The notes under the pieces are model-generated. The model searched no databases. It had not been told where the DNA came from and saw only the letters and a program-made list of their open reading frames with translations. A stretch of 64,000 bases of DNA. Source: Leeuwenhoekiella blandensis MED217 (GTDB lineage: Bacteria > Bacteroidota > Bacteroidia > Flavobacteriales > Flavobacteriaceae). Below are positions 1 through 7,809 of this stretch, piece after piece. The stretch is from NCBI RefSeq assembly GCF_000152985.1, contig NZ_CH672395.1, positions 2,941,195 through 3,005,194 of the forward strand, read 5' to 3'. The translations under genes and the position numbers were made by a program. Each line of letters opens with the position of its first letter. Position 1 is the stretch's first letter.

Positions 1-784
1 GCATCACCTTTGATTTTTCAATTACCTTTTGGTGAATATAATGTTGGGTAGTTTGACCTGTGGTGGCTCTTAACATATCACTCAAATAATTTGGAGAAAC
101 GTGTAACGCATTGGATAGAAATCCAACTGTTGGGAGTCCGTTGTGGAGTGGTAAACCTTTTTCAAAATAATCATTTAATGTTTGCTCTAACTTGCTCAAT
201 AAACTCGTGTTGGCAGGTTTTCGGGTTATAAATTGCCGATTATAATATCGATTGGAATAGTTTAATAGTACTTCTAAATGTGAAATGATTACATCCTGAC
301 TAAAATGGTCTATCGAAGTTTGGTATTCCTTGTGAATATGCTCCATAATGCCACCAATATTGGCTTCTTCCTCATCAGATAAATGTAAAGCTTCGTTCAT
401 TTCGTATTTAAAAAAACCAAACTCATTAATACGATTGGCAAGAGGATAGGTTTGTAAAAAATCTGGGTGAAATAGCAGCCACCATCCTTGTGGTTTATTC
501 TTGCCCGGGGTTTCTACAGCTATCAATTGTCCGGGACCACAGAAAATCATTACGCCCTCATCAAAATCATACCATTGCTGGCCGTACTTCATTTTTCCAT
601 CAAAATCTTTTTTGATAAAAACAGAATAAAAATCATTGATAAAACTTCCGGGAACAGCTTCGTTGACCTCGTTTAATTCATCAAGATTGATGACACTTAT
701 AAGAGGATGTTTTGGTGACTTTATATTGAGCATACGATGCACTTCGGTCACGGAGGAAACGTGTTTAAAAGATTTTTTATTCAT
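1..784 (-). CDS. AraC family transcriptional regulator (C-terminus cut by window edge)
   Basis: Reading the minus strand from the ATG at 784 gives an open frame of about 261 residues that runs off the window start. The N-terminal part looks like an AraC ligand-binding cupin (the run CGPGQLIAVETPG is typical of this Bacteroidota subgroup). The C-terminal part shows the AraC helix-turn-helix pattern: SNALHVSPNYLSDMLRATTG followed by a YIHQKVIEKSK-like second helix. The last part of the second HTH is missing. Regulators of this type often control an adjacent oxidoreductase, and the aldo/keto reductase gene lies directly upstream on the same strand, so regulation of that gene is a reasonable inference. 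The effector is unknown. Confidence 0.85.
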   Translation of the reverse strand, partial: MNKKSFKHVSSVTEVHRMLNIKSPKHPLISVINLDELNEVNEAVPGSFINDFYSVFIKKDFDGKMKYGQQWYDFDEGVMIFCGPGQLIAVETPGKNKPQGWWLLFHPDFLQTYPLANRINEFGFFKYEMNEALHLSDEEEANIGGIMEHIHKEYQTSIDHFSQDVIISHLEVLLNYSNRYYNRQFITRKPANTSLLSKLEQTLNDYFEKGLPLHNGLPTVGFLSNALHVSPNYLSDMLRATTGQTTQHYIHQKVIEKSKVM

Positions 785-801
785 AATTTAAAAATAGTAA
801 A

Positions 802-828
802 AAAGGAAACAGTTGTGCTGTTTCCTTT
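802..828 (-). terminator. Rho-independent terminator after the aldo/keto reductase
   Basis: An 11-bp perfect stem (AAAGGAAACAG pairing with CTGTTTCCTTT) with a 5-nt loop is followed, on the minus strand, by a T-rich run. It lies 14 bp after the reductase stop codon and just before the AraC gene start, so it separates the two transcripts. Confidence 0.75.
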
Positions 829-842
829 CTTAAGTAGTTAAC

Positions 843-1844
843 TTATTGATCAATACTTTCCATTCCGTGGGCATCATATCTTGCACCTGTGTCTGCTCCT
901 AGTGGAACAATCCGTTCTAAACGCTGCACATCTTCATTGCTCAATATAATATTTGTAGCCTCAAAGTTCTTTTCTAAATGGGTTCTTTTGCTGGTTCCCG
1001 GTATTGGAACATAACCTTTAACTAAAACCCAAGCCAAAGCCAACTGCGCAGTAGTCACTTGTTTCTCGTTTGCTATTAGTTCAATTTCTTGTACCAAATC
1101 AAGATTTTTTTGAAACTGTTCTCCTTGAAAACGAGGAATATTCAAACGCCAATCGCCTTCCTTTAAGTCTGACGGACTTTTAATATCTCCGGTTATAAAA
1201 CCTCTACCTAAAGGTGAATACGGCACAAAACCGATTCCCATTTCATCCAATGCCTTTAAAATACCTGCTTCTTCTACCGTTCTTTCAAACAATGAATATT
1301 CGGTTTGTAATGCTGAAATAGGATGTATATTGTGCGCTCTTTTTATAGTTTCTGCAGTGACTTCAGAAAGTCCAAGGTATTTCACTTTTCCTTCTTTGAC
1401 CAAATCCGCCATCGCTCCGATAGTATCTTCAATAGGAACATTGGGGTCTAAACGGTGCAGGTAATACAAATCGATATAATCTGTATTCAGATTTTTCAAA
1501 GAGCGCTCTACAGCCGTGCGTACATATTCGGGTGTTGCGTTTACTTTCCAGGTTAATTCACCCTTATCATTTATTTCGTAACCAAACTTTGTCGCAATGG
1601 TATACTGATCTCGCTTGCCCTGAATTGCTTTTCCAAGGAGGCGCTCATTGTCTCCGGGACCGTATTGGTCGGCAGTATCTAAGAAGTTACCGCCCAGCTC
1701 CAGTGCTCGGTGAATGGTATTAATGGCTTCTTCTTGGTCTGCGGTTTTGTACACATCGTGACCGGCAAATTTGGTCATTCCCATACATCCAAGTCCTACT
1801 TGTGGAACGACCAATCCTTGTGATCCTAATTTTACTTTTTTCAT
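843..1844 (-). CDS. Aldo/keto reductase
   Basis: A 333-residue protein, full length for the AKR superfamily. It probably performs NADPH-dependent reduction of an aldehyde or ketone in the cytoplasm. The N-terminus GSQGLVVPQVGLGCMGMT is the usual first strand. LDTADQYG carries the catalytic Asp and Tyr, and the conserved Lys lies in the ATKFGY segment. The C-terminal cofactor loop has IPGTSKRTHLEKNF. The sequence resembles the AKR13/YakC-like 'aldo/keto reductase' group found next to AraC regulators in flavobacteria. The substrate cannot be told from sequence. The start is the ATG at 1844, with no alternative needed. Confidence 0.92.
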   Translation of the reverse strand: MKKVKLGSQGLVVPQVGLGCMGMTKFAGHDVYKTADQEEAINTIHRALELGGNFLDTADQYGPGDNERLLGKAIQGKRDQYTIATKFGYEINDKGELTWKVNATPEYVRTAVERSLKNLNTDYIDLYYLHRLDPNVPIEDTIGAMADLVKEGKVKYLGLSEVTAETIKRAHNIHPISALQTEYSLFERTVEEAGILKALDEMGIGFVPYSPLGRGFITGDIKSPSDLKEGDWRLNIPRFQGEQFQKNLDLVQEIELIANEKQVTTAQLALAWVLVKGYVPIPGTSKRTHLEKNFEATNIILSNEDVQRLERIVPLGADTGARYDAHGMESIDQ

Positions 1845-1938
1845 TAGTTCTCGTTTTTAATTCGGATACAAAGTTCAGGAAAGAAGTGTCCTTGTAAGTG
1901 TTCAAATCTCTTAGGTTTGTATGCAAATCGCTCTTCAG

Positions 1939-3051
1939 CTATTGTTTTGTCAATTTGAGTACGGTGATTTCTGAAGTGGTTCCCAATCTAAATGGTGGTC
2001 CCCAGTAGCCGGTTCCAGAATTGGTATAGACCCACATATTTTCACATTTGTTAAGTCCTTTCGTATATGGCTGAAAAAGTTTTATAAGAATATTCCAGGG
2101 GAAGAACTGTCCTGCATGCGTATGCCCTGAAAGTTGTAAGTCAAAATAGGGAGCAGCTTCCTCGGCAATATTGGGTTGATGCGCTAATAAAATTTTAAGG
2201 TCTGTCTCCGGACTTCCCAAAAGTGCTTTCTGAAGATCAGGTCCACTGCCAGGATCCACTTCTTTTACTTCCGGATCGATGACTCCGGCAAAAAGGATGG
2301 ATCTTTCCTTTTCAGGAACGACAAGATGTTCATTCATCAACACCTGAATACCCAAACTCTTGAAATACGCTAACCATTTATCACTGTCTTTGAGGTACTC
2401 GTGATTTCCGACGACATACAAAACCTGACTTTGCACTGTTAGTTTTGAGAGAGACGCTAGATAAGATTGATATCTTTCAAAACTTCCATCAGCAATATCT
2501 CCAGTTAAAACAACAAGATCTGCTTTTTGGTTTAGCGCCATCTCTACCGCATTATTTACATAAGTAGCGTCAATACCCGGGCCTGTATGTAGGTCGCTGA
2601 TTTGAACAATTTTATAATTTTCTAAAGATGAGGGTAGATTATTGATTGGTATCTCAACGCTTACCAATTCCGGTCCTAGCTTAGCTTTCCAAAAACCTAC
2701 TGCGAGCAATAAAAAAGAGAAACTAAACAAAAATGAAGTCGCAGATTTTGAAAACACAATAGATACCCATTCCACCTTTAAATAGACCAATGGAAGAAAA
2801 AGGATGTCTCTAAGGATAAGAAATGTAAGCAGTAGACCAAGTAGACCGATATCGAAATGCACTAGGGCTCTAAGAATCAAATCTGGTTTTTCAGGTAAAA
2901 CGCCATACCATACCAATGGGTATAGCAATACCGTACCCACTATAAGGGATGCTAGAAGCCAAGAATACGTACCAATTCCGGTAATTCTATACCCTAGAAA
3001 CAGCAATAGCGCAGCACAAATCGAAACAGCGATGACCAGAAACCAATTCAT
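1939..3051 (-). CDS. Membrane-anchored metallophosphoesterase
   Basis: About 370 residues when started at the ATG at 3051; an upstream in-frame TTG at 3072 is less likely. Roughly the first 125 residues form several hydrophobic membrane segments. The rest is a calcineurin-like phosphoesterase with the standard metal-binding blocks in order: DLHTGPG, LTGDIADG, GNHEY and a terminal SGHTHAGQ. This matches the YaeI/YkuE-type group. Members of that group are thought to act on lipid or nucleotide phosphates at the membrane, but the substrate here is not known. The gene stands alone, without evident operon partners. Confidence 0.9.
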   Translation of the reverse strand: MNWFLVIAVSICAALLLFLGYRITGIGTYSWLLASLIVGTVLLYPLVWYGVLPEKPDLILRALVHFDIGLLGLLLTFLILRDILFLPLVYLKVEWVSIVFSKSATSFLFSFSFLLLAVGFWKAKLGPELVSVEIPINNLPSSLENYKIVQISDLHTGPGIDATYVNNAVEMALNQKADLVVLTGDIADGSFERYQSYLASLSKLTVQSQVLYVVGNHEYLKDSDKWLAYFKSLGIQVLMNEHLVVPEKERSILFAGVIDPEVKEVDPGSGPDLQKALLGSPETDLKILLAHQPNIAEEAAPYFDLQLSGHTHAGQFFPWNILIKLFQPYTKGLNKCENMWVYTNSGTGYWGPPFRLGTTSEITVLKLTKQ

Positions 3052-3472
3052 ATATTTTTTTACTGGCCACAAAAGTCACAACTATTGCTTTATGAAAAGG
3101 GTTTAAATCTCTGTTTTTTGTGTTTAGATTTGTTGATTTCGGCCGATTTAATGCTTAACTAAAAGCGTATCGTTATTATGATGAATCAACTCTTTAAGTT
3201 AACAAAGAAATGTAATAATTATACTGCACAAATCTGCCCAATTCAAATCTACAATTTCGGCTAAGCCTAATGATTTATAACAAGAATAGAGAAAAGCTCT
3301 CTGTACGTTATCATTGCTACAAATGCATCAGCAAGAACACTATTTGTAAGCTACCTCAGACTAGAACTGGTTAATTTTTCTAAACATGTTCAAATGACGA
3401 GATTAAAATTCTACATGATCATCTAACTGAAAAGCAACTGATAAATTCGTTAATTTGATTAAAACATCACGT
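3052..3472. other. Intergenic region with no recognisable gene
   Basis: About 420 bp of AT-rich sequence between the metallophosphoesterase gene and the small antitoxin-like gene. No coding frame with a plausible start, RNA gene or clear repeat was seen in it. It probably carries the divergent promoters of its neighbours, but no convincing boxes could be picked out. Confidence 0.4.
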
Positions 3473-3646
3473 ATGGCTATTCAAGCAACAAAATTGCAAC
3501 TATCGAAAATCATATTGGAAAATGAAAAGACGGACTTTTGGGATGAATTGAGTATATCTGAACAAAAAGAAATAAAAAAAGGCATAAAAGATTTAGACAA
3601 TGGAAAACGGATTTCTTACGAATCTTTTTTAGAGAAAATATCTTAA
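3473..3646 (+). CDS. Small antitoxin-like protein (orphan)
   Basis: A 57-residue protein from the ATG at 3473. The C-terminal part (SISEQKEIKKGIKDLDNGKR followed by ISYESF) is the signature of small Bacteroidota antitoxins that sit upstream of RelE/ParE toxins; 'EIxxGIxDLDNGxxxSYE' is usual there. No toxin reading frame follows: the next 460 bp hold only terminators and duplicated short units. It is therefore either a solitary antitoxin or what is left of a toxin-antitoxin pair after deletion. Family assignment is from motif only. Confidence 0.6.
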   Translation: MAIQATKLQLSKIILENEKTDFWDELSISEQKEIKKGIKDLDNGKRISYESFLEKIS

Positions 3647-3794
3647 TAAATAAATTTATTTTATCTGCATTTGCTAAAGCTAAAAATTTTTAAAATGTTA
3701 AATTTTGTTAACGCATCACCAATTCGGTGTCCCCTTTTTTCAAAATCCGTGTGATGCCTCATAAACATTGATACAGTAAAATTTTGGTCGTTCC

Positions 3795-3919
3795 GCCCGA
3801 CTCCACTATCAAATGCAAAATTCCGCAAGGGATTAAAACTTAAAAATCCTGCCAGGTTTACCTGAGCAGGATTTTTTGTTTTAAAACCTCTGAGCGCTAG
3901 CGATGGGAATTTAGCATTT
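3795..3919 (+). repeat. Duplicated unit A: RNA-3'-end-like block plus terminator
   Basis: The unit starts with GCCCGACTCCAC, continues to GGATTAAAAC, then a strong plus-strand terminator hairpin (AATCCTG ... CAGGATT followed by a T run at about 3844-3877), then TTTTAAAAC and TCTGA, and ends near a TTGCAGGAC block. The same order of blocks recurs in unit B about 160 bp further on. CGACTCCA followed by C could be the acceptor 3' strand of a tRNA or tmRNA; this is inference. Confidence 0.5.
3844..3880 (+). terminator. Rho-independent terminator in unit A
   Basis: The stem AATCCTGC...GCAGGATT is followed by TTTTTTGTTTT on the plus strand. No protein gene ends just before it, apart from the small antitoxin-like gene 200 bp upstream. 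Confidence 0.65.
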
Positions 3920-3964
3920 GCAGGACTGCAGGTATTGCGTTGAAACAAAGTTAACCCGCCCGAC

Positions 3965-4090
3965 TCCACGATCACCCATAACCGCGTTATGGATTAAAAC
4001 AAGAAAAGCCCATCAAATGTATTTGAATGGGCTTTTTATTTTTAAAACATCTGACTGATAGGACAGGCAGTTAAACTTGCAGGACCGGAG
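3965..4090 (+). repeat. Duplicated unit B: RNA-3'-end-like block plus terminator
   Basis: It repeats the block order of unit A: GCCCGACTCCAC, ATCA, GGATTAAAAC, a terminator hairpin, TTTTAAAAC, TCTGA, then a TTGCAGGAC block. The hairpin sequence itself differs from that of unit A, so the copies have diverged or come from two related loci. Confidence 0.5.
4011..4045 (+). terminator. Rho-independent terminator in unit B, also terminating uxuA from the other side
   Basis: AAAGCCCATCAAAT pairs with ATTTGAATGGGCTTT and is followed by TTATTTTT on the plus strand. The minus strand also has a short T run, so it can act in both directions and lies about 60 bp downstream of the uxuA stop. Confidence 0.7.
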
Positions 4091-4107
4091 GTTTTATAAA
4101 TCAAACT

Positions 4108-5289
4108 TTAACCAAGCTGATCACTTTTACTATAGCACAACCCCAACTCTAAACCTCTCAATTCTGCTAAAGCTTTTAGCCTTCCTATATACGAATACCC
4201 CGGGTAACTTTCAGAATTCCATTCTGAACGAAATAAAAACCCATGGTCTGGTCTTAATGGTAGGTTTATTTTGCGTTGCTGCATTATGCTTAGCACACCT
4301 TGCATGATTGCTGCCATAGGATGGTCACCGTCCAGATGTGCTGATTCTTGAAACAGTTTGGCATCATAACGCTTAATGTTTCTCAAATGTAAAAAGTGTA
4401 TGCGCTCTTTAAAAGTTTCCAATACTTGGATCAAATCCGTTTCAGGGTCTGCTCCTAACGAACCTGTACAATAACAAAGTCCGTTAGCTTGATCAGGCAC
4501 CGCTTCAAAAATTTGCTTCAAATCATCATAATTACGCACTACTCTAGGCAATCCTAAAACCGAAAAGGGCGGGTCATCCGGGTGAATAGCCATTTGTACA
4601 TTACAGGATTTGGCTACTGGAATAATTTCCTCTAAGAAACAGATTAAATTTTTGCGCAGTTGATGCTCATCGATATGCGCGTAATCTGCCAACAACTCAA
4701 GAATTTGCTTAGCAGTAAAATGTCCTTTGCTTCCCGGAAGCCCTAGAAGCGCATTTTTAAACAATTCATTTTGTTCCTCATCACTTAGACGCTCACCATA
4801 AGCTCTCGCTGCTTGTAGTTCATCTTCGGTATAACTTAATTTGGCTCCGGGACGTTGTAAAAGATGTACATCAAAAAACACAAATGCGATATGATCATAA
4901 GCTAGTGCTAGCGTTCCATCACTATTTTCAAATCGATGATCCGTACGTACCCAATCGAGTACCGGCATAAAATTATACGTAACGGTGTAAATTCCGCATT
5001 GCGCCAAGTTTTCTAAACTGGTTTTGTAATTTACAATATGCCTTTCAAAATCACCTCTGCGTTGCTTAATCGCCTCACTCACCGGTAAACTCTCAACGAC
5101 ATTCCATCTTAAACCAAAAGAATCAATATACTCTTGTCGCTCTTGAATAGCTTTAATAGACCACACCTCCCCTACCGGTATCTCGTGTAAGGCAGTGACC
5201 ACACCTGATACTCCTGCCGCTTTAAGATCGTCCAGTCTGATCGCGTCGCTAGGCCCAAACCAACGCATGCTCTGTTGTGTTGTATACAT
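4108..5289 (-). CDS. uxuA: Mannonate dehydratase
   Basis: About 393 residues, the usual length for UxuA (EC 4.2.1.8), which dehydrates D-mannonate to 2-keto-3-deoxygluconate in hexuronate catabolism. Family features seen are the N-terminal RWFGPSDAI, the GVSGVVTALHEIPVGEVW block, the metal-site segment MAIHPDDPPF, CYCTGSLG, and the C-terminal RPDHGF. The ATG at 5289 gives MYTTQQSMRW; a GTG at 5298 is also in frame but less usual. It follows the SDR gene with a very short gap, so the two are almost certainly one transcript and should carry out consecutive steps. Confidence 0.95.
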   Translation of the reverse strand: MYTTQQSMRWFGPSDAIRLDDLKAAGVSGVVTALHEIPVGEVWSIKAIQERQEYIDSFGLRWNVVESLPVSEAIKQRRGDFERHIVNYKTSLENLAQCGIYTVTYNFMPVLDWVRTDHRFENSDGTLALAYDHIAFVFFDVHLLQRPGAKLSYTEDELQAARAYGERLSDEEQNELFKNALLGLPGSKGHFTAKQILELLADYAHIDEHQLRKNLICFLEEIIPVAKSCNVQMAIHPDDPPFSVLGLPRVVRNYDDLKQIFEAVPDQANGLCYCTGSLGADPETDLIQVLETFKERIHFLHLRNIKRYDAKLFQESAHLDGDHPMAAIMQGVLSIMQQRKINLPLRPDHGFLFRSEWNSESYPGYSYIGRLKALAELRGLELGLCYSKSDQLG

Positions 5290-5301
5290 GGTATTCACTT
5301 T

Positions 5302-6042
5302 TTAAAATCCAATAGCGTTTCCTCCATCAACACAAAGTACGGTTCCTGTGATGAATTTAGACTCTTTTCCTGCTAAATAAAATACGGCATCTGCAATATC
5401 TTCTGGTGCTCCCATCTTCCCCATAGGAGTTCGAGAAAACACCCGGTCTTTACGTTGTTTATCACTATTTAATGCCTTGGCAGTCATAGGAGTCTTAATA
5501 AAACCCGGAGCTACGCAATTCACTCGGATGTTATATTGAGCAAGGTCGACCGCCATTGCACGGGTCATTCCTTCTATTGCGGTTTTACTGGCTGTATATG
5601 CGATGACTTGAGGGATACCATATTGAGCAGCCATAGAGCTGATGTTCACAATGCTTCCACCATAATTTCCTTTCATCGATTTTACTACTTCCCTACTTAT
5701 CGCAAACACACTCTTGACATTAGTATGTAAAATACGGTCAAATTCTGCATCGGTCACTTCGGCAAAGTCCTTTTTCATATTGATTCCCGCGTTATTGACC
5801 AGAACATCGATTTTTCCGGTTGCCTGCAGGAGTTCGTCTATCAACTTGGGAATAGCTTCCAAATTATTTAAATCAAAAACGATGGGGACTACCAGTTCTC
5901 CCAAATTGTCTGCTGCCTGTCTCGTTTTTTCTTCATTCCTACCTATGATATAGACTTTATAACCTGCATCACAAAATTTACGCGCTATAGCATAACCTAG
6001 TCCTGAATTTCCGCCGGTAACGACGGCTGTTTGTATTGTCAT
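5302..6042 (-). CDS. SDR oxidoreductase, probable D-fructuronate (mannonate) reductase
   Basis: A 246-residue classical short-chain dehydrogenase. TGGNSGLGYAI is the TGxxxGxG cofactor motif, NNAG is present, SSMAA gives the catalytic Ser, YTASK is YxxxK, and the C-terminus has ITGTVLCVDGG. It lies 12 bp upstream of uxuA, which points to the step before the dehydratase: reduction of D-fructuronate to D-mannonate. Many Bacteroidota use an SDR here in place of E. coli-type UxuB. The SDR family is certain; the substrate is inferred from position. Confidence 0.85.
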   Translation of the reverse strand: MTIQTAVVTGGNSGLGYAIARKFCDAGYKVYIIGRNEEKTRQAADNLGELVVPIVFDLNNLEAIPKLIDELLQATGKIDVLVNNAGINMKKDFAEVTDAEFDRILHTNVKSVFAISREVVKSMKGNYGGSIVNISSMAAQYGIPQVIAYTASKTAIEGMTRAMAVDLAQYNIRVNCVAPGFIKTPMTAKALNSDKQRKDRVFSRTPMGKMGAPEDIADAVFYLAGKESKFITGTVLCVDGGNAIGF

Positions 6043-6068
6043 ATTAAAATTTTAAGAGGTTTTATATA

Positions 6069-6096
6069 AAAATGCCTCTATACATAGAGGCATTTT
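6069..6096 (-). terminator. Perfect hairpin between susD and the SDR gene (attenuator)
   Basis: A perfect 12-bp stem, AAAATGCCTCTA with TAGAGGCATTTT around a 4-nt loop, lies in the 103-bp gap after susD. It looks like a terminator or RNA-stabilising hairpin that would lower expression of the two intracellular enzyme genes relative to susCD. Confidence 0.7.
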
Positions 6097-6145
6097 ATAA
6101 GCTTGCTTTACACCTTTACTTTAAGGGCAGAAGACCTTTAAAGTA

Positions 6146-7798
6146 TTATTGAGGATAACCCGGGTTTTGCTCTAATAAAGCACCACGGTTACCTTCTATC
6201 TCATTTGCAGGAATAGGCCAAAGATTCATATAATCTTGTAATCCCGACTCAACATAATACGGGTTAAAACGCTCTACTCTATCTACGAGTAAACCGAGTC
6301 TCATAAGTGTAAGTCTTCTTTTCTCTTCAAGACCCAATTCTCTCACGCGCTCATCTAAAATGTAATCAATATCCATTTCTGCTGCTGTCGCCTGGGAAGC
6401 ATTTGCTCTATCTCGTATGACATTGATATCTGCCGCTGCCAAACCCGGAGCATTATTTGCAAGGTGTGCTTCGGCTCTTAATAAATAAGATTCTGCCAGG
6501 CGTAACATATACTGATCTGTATACGTTCCTCCCGCGTTACTGGTGAGTCCACCATCGTCATTTCTATAAAGACCGGAAGGATGGTTAAATGGTGTCGTAA
6601 CCTTGGTTTGGTATGCATAAAACTCCCTGATCTTTTCAGAATCCTCTGTAGAATAGGTTTCTCCCGGGGCTAATGCGATCGTATTTTCTGAGTTATACAC
6701 TCTCATAAAATTATGGTTTGCATTTCTGATATCATTTACAAAGTCTGGATTACTGGCATCACCGCCCCAAACAGTATTGCTAAAAAAGTCTGAAGATATC
6801 ATCCAGCCAATACCACGTCCTCCGGTATAATCGCTCACGGGCCAGGATCTAAATGCTCCTAATCTGTTGAGTGGCGCGTGATGTCTTTCTAACATATAAG
6901 AACCCCCTCTACCCGTTGAAGCGAGACCTCCTCCTTGGGTATCCAATTCAAATTGAATCACCCAAATGGCTTCGGTATTTCCGCTAGTTCTGTTTTGGTT
7001 TCCTCTTCGGAATAAATCCCAATAAACATCTCCGGGGGTCTCCTCGCTACGGGAACCAAAACGTTCCTGCATCAATGCGGTTGCCGGATTATCGATAACC
7101 TTATTTAAAGCCGCAATGGCGTCGGTATTTCTACCCAAGGCTAAATATACCTCTGCTAAGAAGTGATATGCAGTCAATGCATTTATTCTACCATCTTCTG
7201 CAACTTCAGTAATACCCGGAAGATTTTGAGCTGCATATTCTAAATCGGAAGCAGCTTGATTTAAAACTTCTTCTTTTGAGGCTCTTACAAAATCTACTTT
7301 AGGAGCTGTAACTTCTGAAGTTACAAGTGGCACACCTCCGTATATATAGGCCAGAGCGCGATAGGTAAACCCTCTAAAAAAGCGTGCTTCTGCTAAGACG
7401 CTTGCTTTTTCTTCTTCGGTCATTTGAGATCCTTCTGAACGATCTATTATCGTATTGGTTTCTGCAATGGTCTTATAGTATAAATTCCAATGAACGGTAG
7501 GAATTGAACTGGCAGGATTGTATGCAGCTTCCATAAAACTATGTCTGTCACTATTTCTTGGCTCACCGTCATAAACCAAATCTGTACCGTATAAGAAATC
7601 AAAAGGTCTTTCTTCATCCCTACTATAATATTGGCGTCGCACCAAAAAATAGAGATTGTTAACAGACGCTAAAAAGTCGTCATAAGTAGTAAAGGCGTTT
7701 GCCGAACTCAAGAAATCTTCGGGATTCTCATCCAAATAATCTTCATCACACGAACTAAACGCGAAGATTAAAACTAGTAATATTATTGATTTTTTCAT
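6146..7798 (-). CDS. SusD/RagB-type outer-membrane glycan-binding lipoprotein
   Basis: A 550-residue protein. The N-terminus MKKSIILLVLIFAFSSCDED has a lipobox with Cys 17, followed by acidic residues that favour export to the cell surface in Bacteroidota. SusD features include ENPEDFLSSANAFTTYDDF, tetratricopeptide-like helices (AEARFFRGFTYRALAYIYGG, ALTAYHFLAEVYLALGR), and the C-terminal YMLRLAESYLLRAEAHL and LWPIPANEI blocks. It forms a lid on the SusC barrel and captures an oligosaccharide. It lies 12 bp downstream of susC and upstream of the uronate enzymes, which suggests a uronic-acid-containing ligand, but specificity cannot be read from sequence. Confidence 0.93.
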   Translation of the reverse strand: MKKSIILLVLIFAFSSCDEDYLDENPEDFLSSANAFTTYDDFLASVNNLYFLVRRQYYSRDEERPFDFLYGTDLVYDGEPRNSDRHSFMEAAYNPASSIPTVHWNLYYKTIAETNTIIDRSEGSQMTEEEKASVLAEARFFRGFTYRALAYIYGGVPLVTSEVTAPKVDFVRASKEEVLNQAASDLEYAAQNLPGITEVAEDGRINALTAYHFLAEVYLALGRNTDAIAALNKVIDNPATALMQERFGSRSEETPGDVYWDLFRRGNQNRTSGNTEAIWVIQFELDTQGGGLASTGRGGSYMLERHHAPLNRLGAFRSWPVSDYTGGRGIGWMISSDFFSNTVWGGDASNPDFVNDIRNANHNFMRVYNSENTIALAPGETYSTEDSEKIREFYAYQTKVTTPFNHPSGLYRNDDGGLTSNAGGTYTDQYMLRLAESYLLRAEAHLANNAPGLAAADINVIRDRANASQATAAEMDIDYILDERVRELGLEEKRRLTLMRLGLLVDRVERFNPYYVESGLQDYMNLWPIPANEIEGNRGALLEQNPGYPQ

Positions 7799-7809
7799 TG
7801 TTGCTTTTT

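Noticed and set aside
488..676. 62-residue plus-strand frame
   Set aside because: It is antisense to the AraC regulator, whose minus-strand reading has clear family motifs.
1720..1926. 68-residue minus-strand frame overlapping the aldo/keto reductase start
   Set aside because: It overlaps the real gene in another frame and has no family features.
3661..3975. 104-residue minus-strand frame
   Set aside because: It runs through terminators and the duplicated units; its protein-like look comes from the repeated blocks, not a gene.
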